The notes under the pieces: model-generated | What the model saw: only the letters and a program-made list of their open reading frames with translations | What the model was told of the DNA's origin: nothing | Databases searched by the model: none | Assembly: GCA_047626155.1 (NCBI GenBank) | Contig: JBLHRR010000054.1 | Location: 1 to 30,668 of the forward strand | From: CALGLS01 sp047626155 | Lineage (GTDB): Bacteria > Bacteroidota > Bacteroidia > Chitinophagales > Saprospiraceae | Length of the DNA: 30,668 nt | Direction: 5' to 3' | Position numbers and translations under genes: made by a program | Part shown: positions 24,086 to 30,668 of the stretch, one piece after another | Layout of the letters: every line of letters begins with the position of its first letter | Numbering within the stretch: the first letter of the stretch is position 1

Positions 24086-24330
24086 ATGAAAAATATAACA
24101 ATAATTCTACTAGTTGCATGCTGCTGCTTCTCCTGCGGTAAGGATGACGATGGCCCCGATAACCCATATGGCTTGCCGGATGCTACAAAAGTTGGCGCCA
24201 ACACCTTTGGTTGCTTACAGGAATCTATGGAGGGGCACAAGCGACTATAGAAGCGAACGCAAAGCTTGAGCTCAACGAAGGAGGACAATGTATCATAGGT
24301 GGTTACACAATAAAGCTGGTCGTGAAATAA
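24086..24330 (+). pseudogene. Decayed lipoprotein: front end plus out-of-frame tail
   Basis: ATG at 24086 opens a lipoprotein signal (MKNITIILLVACCCFSCGKDD) followed by LPDATKVGANTFGCLQ, the start of the same family as the fragment before it. The frame stops at 24248-24250 after 54 residues. From about 24223 another frame reads IYGGAQATIEANAKLELNEG and ends VVK-stop at 24328-24330, with no break. This looks like a gene with most of its middle deleted and its tail now out of frame. Confidence 0.6.
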
Positions 24331-24342
24331 TAATAAGCGTTA

Positions 24343-24394
24343 AAAAAAAGTAGCGCCTGTTTCATGTTTCCATGGAACAGGCGCTACTTTTTTT
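24343..24394. terminator. Bidirectional Rho-independent terminator
   Basis: agtagcgcctgtt (24349-24361) pairs aacaggcgctact (24376-24388), flanked by a run of A on the left and of T on the right, with a 14-base loop. It serves the plus-strand lipoprotein remnant and the converging metallopeptidase gene. Confidence 0.85.
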
Positions 24395-24471
24395 GAAAGA
24401 AAGAATGTAACTGTTCAGTAGTTGATTACCAGTTATTAAACAGCACGTTAGTGGGAAGTTAAAGTTAACCC

Positions 24472-27400
24472 CTACTTATAAACCGCCACCTTCTCTACCA
24501 ACGATTGACCACCAATATTCAATTCAACAAAGTACAAACCAGCACTCAATTTATCGGTATCAAACTGAATAAGATCCATTCCTGATTTACCAGACTGAAT
24601 GGCCATTAGTTTTCCTTGTACATTGTACAAACGAACTTCAACGGCAGCATTAACAGGTGTTGTCAATTTTACGTTAAGTAAATCTTTAGTAGGATTTGGA
24701 AAAACCAAGAGGTCATTGTTACTAGCTAAATCAGCAGTACCAACTACTGCGTCTTCATCCATTTCTATCTGAAATACTGTTGGTGGTATCCAACCTCCAT
24801 TACCATCACTTACCGTGAAAATAAATTGATCGGTGAGGCCAGCACCTGGAGTATGCTCGTAGGTTAGGTTACCCGCGTTGATGGTTATTTGTTTGAAAGT
24901 AGCTCCAATTTCTACGATGTTACCGTTGTATAGTAAGTTCCCTTCTTCTGGTCTTTCCAAAAGGGTGTAAGTTAATTCGCTAGGGCTGTTGTCTGTGTCA
25001 TCACTGAAAAGCTGATCGATCAGGACATAGTTGAAAGCACCTGGAGGTACAAGCAGTGTTTCATTATTGACTAAGAATGGTGCATTAGCACTAGCGGTTG
25101 AACAAAGTTGCAAGGCCCAGCTATCCAGCGCACCACCATTACCATCTCCATCCACAACATCTAATCTTAAGGTCCAAAGTCCCTGAGCACTTTCTCCGTT
25201 GAAAGTCGCTAATGCTCCTGGCGTCTCTGGCATCATAGGCGCGCCACTGATTGGAGGACAAGAAATAGAGAGAGGGGAGTTATCATCAATTCCAAGATTG
25301 AAAGTGGAAGAATTCGAGCCCGGACAAACTTCAGAAAACAATTCCACTTCTGTATTGGATGGGCTAATCAAACTTACTGCGATGTGTTTGATTAAGTCGT
25401 GTTGACCTTTAATCTTTGTTACGTTTACGTCACTAACATTTCCAGCCTGATTTACTTCTATCGGCGCTTCTATTGATGGTGTACCTTGGCTACTGATAAT
25501 AGTAGTTATATTATAAGAATAAGAAGAACAGGCCAATACTTCGGTATGGAAAGCAAAAGTAGTAGTGTAAGCTCCAGGGCCACAGGTATTGATAGGACGT
25601 ACACGCCAGTAGTAAGGGGTGCTTCTATCTAATACCACATCTGAATTAAATGGAGGGCCTACTAATCCGAGCTGCTCGTCTATGATTGTGGCTGGATCGA
25701 AAGATGGATTAGTTGCCAATTGGAATTCATAAGTTATTGCATTCGCAGAATTTGACCATTCAAAGGTCGGTGTTTCTACAACGCTAATCTGGCCATAAGA
25801 AGGGCCAGAAAGTGCCAAAGCGGTATGGTCGTTACTGACTACATCTAGGTAAACTAACCGAGTATGCGTATCTACTCCTTCTACCATTCCTTCAATCGTA
25901 ACTTCAAAGTAGTTTGAACTTGCATCGGCATTGGTCATGTCTATAGTCAATTCCGTTCCGTCAACAGGAGAGGCCGGATTGTTTGTGAAATTTGCAACAG
26001 CACCAGTTGGTAATCCTGTTACGTTAAAAGTAACCGGATCATTAAAACTCAAAATAGAAAGCAAAGAGAAATCAATCACTGGATTTTCAGGAGAGCAAAC
26101 TTGTTGCTCATATGGTCCGGCATCAAAGTTAAAACCAGCTACGGTAGCTTCTTCGATAACAAAATTACCATTTGAAATATCAAAGAAAATATTATCTGCT
26201 GCTTCTACTCGAACTCTTGCAATAGAGCTCACCGCTTGAGGAACGACTACTACATGGGAACCATTATTTGGTACACCCTCAGCAAGTGTGAATGGATAAG
26301 TATATCCACCATCTACTGATAACAGTATATTTACATTTTGACAATTAACAACCGCTCCATTCGTGTTGGCCACATCCCACTCTATGTCTACATCTTCTCC
26401 TACTGTCCAGGTTACATTATTGAAGTTAGGAACGTTTACTCTAAAAGGGCCAGCCTCATCTGTTGCTTCGAAAGACATTTCTGCCCAAGTTGTACCACCA
26501 ATAATTGGATTGTTATCTCTTACGGAACAACGGAAAGTCAAATTACGTGTGTAAGCTGGTAATACCTCTCCTGGAATATTAATATTAGTGACTATATTTT
26601 GCATTCTTGGAAAAACTCTTAAGGAATTTGGGGTAGGAGGAAAAGACCGAAAACTAGGTTCATTTCCTTCCGGGGATCCAAGAAAGGTATGCAGTGGACT
26701 GAGGTTGTATTGTTCCCAGCAATAGGTCAATATGTCGCCGTCTTCATCTGTTCCATCTGCGTCCAATTCGAAAGGGGTTCCTATTGGGATGTAAAAACCA
26801 TTCGTATAATCGAGGACAATTTCTGGATAATGGTTTTCAGATGGAGTATTGTCAGCACAAGCCAAACCGTTTGTAAAGTCATAAATGTTTTCTATAGAAT
26901 TAATATGGAAATAATCAGTTGGTCCGGCTGATGCTACATTCTGACTTGGATTGCAAACTCCATAGTAAGACATAATGGTGTAGCCACTACCTGGTTCGTA
27001 AGCAGTACCAGCGCTCAGATTGTCTGTGTTAGTCAATGAGCACCGATTCCAAGTATGGTTTGCGCTAAAGCTATGTCCCATTTCATGAGCAGTAGTTTCT
27101 ATATTCGAACCACTTATATTTGCATAACAGGTAACCGCTGACGCTTTATTTGATCCACATACCGCACCTAAGCTCGCAACACCTCCCACGTCACAGGAAG
27201 TATTGAAAAGGTGCCCAATGTCATAACTACCTTGTCCGATAGTGGAATTGAAAACAGTGGTGTTTATACCTATCATTGCACCTCCACTATTGGTAACTGG
27301 GTAAGGATCCGTAGCAGCGTCGAAGTAGACCAATTCGTCTGTATCGTCAACGAGCATTAGTCGGAAGGAAACGTCTAATTCAAAAATTTGGTTTAGTCGA

Positions 27401-28125
27401 TTTGTTGCATTGTTAAATTCTGCCATTACGGAAGTGATGTTTCCTCCATTTGCGTTTCCCCAATTTCCGGTACAGCCCAAGGCTAATCTAAAAATTCTCA
27501 AATCGACAGCAGCTCCAGCTCCTCTGGAATTAGCTGATTCCGTTGTAGTAGAGGGGGTGCGAAGGGAGTCAGGTAATTGATCGAAACCACAAGTTTTAGT
27601 TGGATTTAGAGATGCTTCACTTTGGTGATCTCGAACGTTATAAGAAATATAGAATTCATTTTGATCATTAGAATAAGGATCCACGTAAAAAGTCTCCCGA
27701 TCCAAAATAGAGGTAATAGCAGCATTTAGACCAGAAGGGGACACAGAAAATCGCAACTTCATATCCCTATTCGTGCTATATCCTCCATAGGATTTGATCT
27801 GTGGATATTTTGCTGCTAAGCCATCCATCATTACTGGTGAAGAGTATACCACAAAAGAAACTAACTGGCCATCGGGTAATGGGAAGTCCATTAAGAAGTC
27901 AGCTTGTTTTGCCTCTTCAGAAAATTCTTTGGGAGCATTTTTTAAATAGACTTTTACAGCCTCTAGGTCGAGTTGTAAAGCCTCATATTTTTCAGGTACA
28001 ATAACTCTAGAATCAGGAGCGGCTCCAATAAGAGCTTCGTTAGTAGTTTGCCAAAAAGAAGTACTGCTTTGGGCAAAAAGGCTGCTAATCGAAAAACAGC
28101 AGAAAAGGATAAATAAGTTACGCAT
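24472..28125 (-). CDS. Secreted reprolysin-like metallopeptidase with T9SS sorting domain
   Basis: 1217 residues from ATG at 28123-28125; the frame opens 34 codons earlier, but MRNLFILFCCFSISSLFAQ is a clear signal peptide. Residues about 20-200 are a propeptide. The metalloprotease domain has the zinc motif HEMGHSFSANH (about 347-357) and Met-turn YTIMSYYG (about 385). Then come Ig/fibronectin-like repeats (about 450-890, FEWSNSANAITYEFQLATNP is type III-like), a proprotein-convertase P-type domain (about 900-1030, HDLIKHIAVSLISPSNTEVEL, GLWTLRLDVVDGDGNGGALDSW), a cadherin-like repeat (about 1040-1130) and a type A T9SS tail (VFPNPTKDLLNVKL to VEKVAVYK). It should be exported and cleave extracellular protein. 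A structured repeat sits in its leader. Confidence 0.92.
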   Translation of the reverse strand: MRNLFILFCCFSISSLFAQSSTSFWQTTNEALIGAAPDSRVIVPEKYEALQLDLEAVKVYLKNAPKEFSEEAKQADFLMDFPLPDGQLVSFVVYSSPVMMDGLAAKYPQIKSYGGYSTNRDMKLRFSVSPSGLNAAITSILDRETFYVDPYSNDQNEFYISYNVRDHQSEASLNPTKTCGFDQLPDSLRTPSTTTESANSRGAGAAVDLRIFRLALGCTGNWGNANGGNITSVMAEFNNATNRLNQIFELDVSFRLMLVDDTDELVYFDAATDPYPVTNSGGAMIGINTTVFNSTIGQGSYDIGHLFNTSCDVGGVASLGAVCGSNKASAVTCYANISGSNIETTAHEMGHSFSANHTWNRCSLTNTDNLSAGTAYEPGSGYTIMSYYGVCNPSQNVASAGPTDYFHINSIENIYDFTNGLACADNTPSENHYPEIVLDYTNGFYIPIGTPFELDADGTDEDGDILTYCWEQYNLSPLHTFLGSPEGNEPSFRSFPPTPNSLRVFPRMQNIVTNINIPGEVLPAYTRNLTFRCSVRDNNPIIGGTTWAEMSFEATDEAGPFRVNVPNFNNVTWTVGEDVDIEWDVANTNGAVVNCQNVNILLSVDGGYTYPFTLAEGVPNNGSHVVVVPQAVSSIARVRVEAADNIFFDISNGNFVIEEATVAGFNFDAGPYEQQVCSPENPVIDFSLLSILSFNDPVTFNVTGLPTGAVANFTNNPASPVDGTELTIDMTNADASSNYFEVTIEGMVEGVDTHTRLVYLDVVSNDHTALALSGPSYGQISVVETPTFEWSNSANAITYEFQLATNPSFDPATIIDEQLGLVGPPFNSDVVLDRSTPYYWRVRPINTCGPGAYTTTFAFHTEVLACSSYSYNITTIISSQGTPSIEAPIEVNQAGNVSDVNVTKIKGQHDLIKHIAVSLISPSNTEVELFSEVCPGSNSSTFNLGIDDNSPLSISCPPISGAPMMPETPGALATFNGESAQGLWTLRLDVVDGDGNGGALDSWALQLCSTASANAPFLVNNETLLVPPGAFNYVLIDQLFSDDTDNSPSELTYTLLERPEEGNLLYNGNIVEIGATFKQITINAGNLTYEHTPGAGLTDQFIFTVSDGNGGWIPPTVFQIEMDEDAVVGTADLASNNDLLVFPNPTKDLLNVKLTTPVNAAVEVRLYNVQGKLMAIQSGKSGMDLIQFDTDKLSAGLYFVELNIGGQSLVEKVAVYK

Positions 28126-28166
28126 CTCGCTTAATTTTATTTTATGATCGTTAAAATGGGTTTGAC

Positions 28167-28294
28167 TAAGTAACAACGAAAAATTAAATCCCGATTTGGA
28201 AACGATTATGTAAATCAAAAAGGCCAAAGGGAGAGTGATTTACATAATCATTTCCACCAAAGAAATCGGGAAATTATTTTTAGTGTAATACTAA
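28167..28294. repeat. 127-base structured repeat, copy B
   Basis: The left end repeats aagtaacaacgaaaaattaa (28168-28187) of copy A and the right end (28274-28294) matches at 19 of 21 bases. Outer stem cccgattt (28190-28197) with aaatcggg (28263-28270); inner stem ggaaacgattatgtaaatca (28198-28217) with its complement at 28236-28255, one mismatch; 7-base bulge accaaag at 28256-28262. gagagtg lies at 28231-28237, the same offset from the left end as in copy A. It stands between the promoter box and the ATG of the metallopeptidase. Confidence 0.8.
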
Positions 28295-28302
28295 TTAGAA
28301 TA

Positions 28303-28310
28303 CAAATATA
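28303..28310 (-). promoter_or_regulatory. Bacteroidota -7 box (TATATTTG) for the metallopeptidase
   Basis: Exact TAnnTTTG on the minus strand, 178 bases before the chosen ATG and just outside copy B of the structured repeat. No clear -33 box. If used, the transcript leader would contain the whole hairpin element. Confidence 0.5.
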
Positions 28311-28725
28311 ATATTTTGAAGGGTAGTTTGTTCTATTGAAGAGGGAGTTTTAAGAGCTTTGTCGGCAGTATAGCTCAAATAGGATCAGGATACTTAGGTT
28401 AAGTACGAAAGGATTCGTTGGTATTGGGTTTTGGATAGAAAGGAGAAGGAGTCTGAAAGTTAAAATAGTTTTTAATAAACTCATTCTTTATTAGTTCGAC
28501 GCTGTATTCCGTCTGGTTTATAAGAACCTTTGTCTATTTTATATAAATAAAATCTACGATTTTGTTATAGTTATAAATACTCCAGTTATTAGATATATAC
28601 CCGCTACGATTTGGTATGGGCATAATACAGACGTACCTTCCTCTGTTCTAAAATTCAATTACGAATCCCAATATGAGACATTAAAAATTAAATCCCCTCA
28701 CACAGTTGTACAAGTACCATTAGAG
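28311..28725. other. Intergenic gap, no gene seen
   Basis: About 415 A/T-rich bases between the metallopeptidase promoter and the end of the next minus-strand gene. I see no open frame with protein-like content, no strong hairpin and no terminator with a clear T tract for the upstream gene. Confidence 0.5.
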
Positions 28726-30668
28726 TTAAAAACTAGCCCGCACCAACATTCGTCCAATATGCACTGTCCTGGCCACCCCTGTTCTCCGCCCATCATAGCT
28801 GATATTCAAAACTACATTATCTGTAAGACTCCTGTTAAGGGCTAAGCTCCATTGGTAATTCCGTCCATTTTGTAAGCCTTGCAACATAGCGAGTTCGATT
28901 GGCGAATTACTTTCCCCATCAAAAACGATCTCAGAATAGGTGCCCGACAAATCAATCTTTGTCTTTGTCCCTTTTCGGTAACCTAGCTCTAATTTGAAAT
29001 CGTGAATCATTGCGGTCTCCATAGCTTCTGAAATGGTATTCTGGCTGTCCTCATATTTGTAGGCAACAGATACCTTAAACTTTCCAGAAGGTTGAAACGT
29101 AAATTTAGGTTCTACTTTGTAGTAGTCAAGGACATAGTCACGGTTGTCAAAAAATTCCGAATCATTGTCTCTATTTCCTTGGGTACCACGTAGCTCTAGG
29201 CTGAAGATGGTGCTGAGGTTCCAGCGTGTGTAAACGTATTGCTCCCTAGTACTTCTGCTTTCGAAGCCGGAGGTCAAGGCCGATTTTCTCCGAGTATCTA
29301 ACCAGCCCGTTTGCAATTCGAATTTTTCATGTCCCTGATTATAATATAGCACATTTCGAATTCGCGAAGAGGTCGAGACCAGCGAGGTGTCTGCCACTTC
29401 CAGTTGAAAGGGATTCCAGGGGCTCACGCCCTCGCCCTGTCGTGTCCGCCGACTGATCACCAGAACCGATTGACCGGTTAGTCTCGAAGGAATTTTTAAC
29501 CACTTTTTTTTCTGCCATTTGCTCGGAGCGCGCAAGAAAAAAGACTGGTTGAGTTGCACATTATTGGTCCGGATAAAATCATCGGTAAAGATCGTTACCC
29601 GCAAAGCATTGCCTTGGTCAGAGAAAGCGATTTCCTGAATTTCGTCAAGTTGTACGGTGCTGTCCTTGTTGAGATCGGTCCAGTTATAATTCCCTTGCCC
29701 GGGAGCGACTGGGATGTATTGGTATTCAATTTTTGGTTCCTGCCCAGAGCTGATTTGGTAGTTAGTTGTAGAGCGAATAACCTGCTTCCAAAGGCGCATA
29801 CTATGTTCTATTTCGCCTAGGAAAGTTTCTTGCGGATCTACTTCGCTGAGGCTAGGGTCTTCGATCTCCAATTGGCGATAGGTGAGGTTCCATTTTAACT
29901 GACTTTTGCTCTTCACCCGCCAGTATCCATTTACGTTGATATCCGTTGCGTAAGTTGATTGTTGGAATTTATCTATGCTTGGAGCAAAATCATAACGTTG
30001 ACTATAATTTGCCCCCAATCCAAAGCTTTTTGATTCATCTGATTTTATATAGAATTTTAAAAGATCATAATAAAAACTATTGCTGTTCAGACTATCCGTT
30101 TCGGGAATAAAGCGACTGTTTTTCTCTCGTTCGGCATAGACTCCAATTCGCAGGTTGTTCAACTTTTTAAAGGTCTTAGAAATATCTCCTTTTGGGCGAA
30201 AGAATTCGCTCTCCTCTCGTTCGCCGTCACTACTAAGAAAGCTTGCCTGAATATCTGCGACAAAGCCGTTTTTTTGCCAGCGGCTGCGCGCTTCATGTTT
30301 TAGACCATTGTAAGTATCTTGTTGGCGGAAAGCTTTGATGTCGTATTGGATCAGCCCAATGTTTTTAAATTTCAAAGCAAAACCTGCGCTCGCCACTTGT
30401 TCTTCCGCTTTGCTAACTACGCCATTGGTATTTGTAGTACTATTACTGGAGCTACTATTGGCAATGTTCCAGTCTCGATTGAATTCTGCATTTCGGTAAG
30501 GATTCAAAGCTTTAAAACGATCTTGCGTCCATTCATACTGGAAATTTGTTTCTATAGTCCAGTTCTTTTTTGTTTTCTTTTTAAAGGCGTAACGAGCCAT
30601 AGCTGCGAAGCCCTGGTTTTGAGAATTACCTTCTTTCGATAAGCGGTTTAAGTCATTGTTACTCATTG
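28726..30668 (-). CDS. Large outer-membrane beta-barrel protein, C-terminal part (5' end outside window)
   Basis: At least 646 residues, open to the window edge, so the start and signal peptide are missing; the methionine at 30664-30666 is probably internal. The sequence is an almost continuous run of alternating polar/aromatic strands (for example SLELRGTQGNRDNDSEFF, FKVSVAYKYEDSQNTI, FKLELGYRKGTKTKIDLSGTY) and ends NISYDGRRTGVARTVHIGRMLVRASF with a terminal Phe, the outer-membrane assembly signal. The ending PIELAMLQGLQNGRNYQWSL ... IGRMLVRASF recalls a conserved Bacteroidota family of proteins over 1000 residues long, with no known function. WTDLNKDSTVQLDEIQEI around residue 325 has a calcium-loop-like look (DxNxDxxxxxDE). 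Confidence 0.8.
   Translation of the reverse strand, partial: MSNNDLNRLSKEGNSQNQGFAAMARYAFKKKTKKNWTIETNFQYEWTQDRFKALNPYRNAEFNRDWNIANSSSSNSTTNTNGVVSKAEEQVASAGFALKFKNIGLIQYDIKAFRQQDTYNGLKHEARSRWQKNGFVADIQASFLSSDGEREESEFFRPKGDISKTFKKLNNLRIGVYAEREKNSRFIPETDSLNSNSFYYDLLKFYIKSDESKSFGLGANYSQRYDFAPSIDKFQQSTYATDINVNGYWRVKSKSQLKWNLTYRQLEIEDPSLSEVDPQETFLGEIEHSMRLWKQVIRSTTNYQISSGQEPKIEYQYIPVAPGQGNYNWTDLNKDSTVQLDEIQEIAFSDQGNALRVTIFTDDFIRTNNVQLNQSFFLRAPSKWQKKKWLKIPSRLTGQSVLVISRRTRQGEGVSPWNPFQLEVADTSLVSTSSRIRNVLYYNQGHEKFELQTGWLDTRRKSALTSGFESRSTREQYVYTRWNLSTIFSLELRGTQGNRDNDSEFFDNRDYVLDYYKVEPKFTFQPSGKFKVSVAYKYEDSQNTISEAMETAMIHDFKLELGYRKGTKTKIDLSGTYSEIVFDGESNSPIELAMLQGLQNGRNYQWSLALNRSLTDNVVLNISYDGRRTGVARTVHIGRMLVRASF

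Noticed and set aside
28126..28227. N-terminal extension of the metallopeptidase
   Set aside because: It would bury the signal peptide at residue 35 and is encoded partly by the structured repeat.

Overview
The window looks like chromosomal DNA of a member of the Bacteroidota, probably near the Saprospiria. The phylum call rests on several type IX secretion (T9SS) C-terminal sorting domains, promoters of the TAnnTTTG type, a putative porin, a small PUR-like DNA/RNA-binding protein and a GxxExxY protein. The class is inference. There is no phage, plasmid, CRISPR array, rRNA or tRNA that I can see. Most genes are housekeeping or envelope genes. The unusual content lies between the genes: structured repeats, broken genes and transposase remnants.

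Layout. 1-1759 (-) is an outer-membrane putative porin that runs off the left edge. 2179-3582 (-) is a secreted choice-of-anchor B protein. 3999-6629 (-) holds fabI and recN. 6876-7804 is a graveyard: a REP-like palindrome joined to the back half of a REP-associated transposase, then two broken T9SS tails. 7832-8533 (-) is a short-chain dehydrogenase, divergent from mlaE-mlaF (8725-10364, +), a lipid-transport ABC permease and ATPase. 10613-12257 (+) holds two membrane-anchored proteins with SPOR-like ends. 12425-14521 (-) is a membrane VWA protein. 14853-17054 (+) holds a DUF6624 protein and an exported protein usually labelled asparagine synthetase B. 17133-17984 is a repeat cassette around a PD-(D/E)XK-like GxxExxY gene. 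18071-20656 (-) holds recQ and a PUR-like protein. 21051-22949 (+) is glgB. 22982-24330 is a second graveyard, with a REP palindrome and decayed lipoproteins. 24472-28125 (-) is a large T9SS-secreted metallopeptidase. 28726-30668 (-) is the back half of a large outer-membrane beta-barrel protein.

The most interesting signal is a pair of about 127-base elements at 9469-9595 and 28167-28294. Their ends are nearly identical and the loop heptamer gagagtg sits at the same offset (64). Each folds into the same shape: outer stem, 7-base bulge on the right, inner stem. The stem sequences are different but each is self-complementary, so structure is kept while sequence is not. Next is the GxxExxY cassette, bracketed by about 118-base direct repeats that differ only by transitions and one A-run length change, with an inverted copy of the repeat end outside it. 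I could run no searches, so family names come from recognised motifs and remembered relatives.
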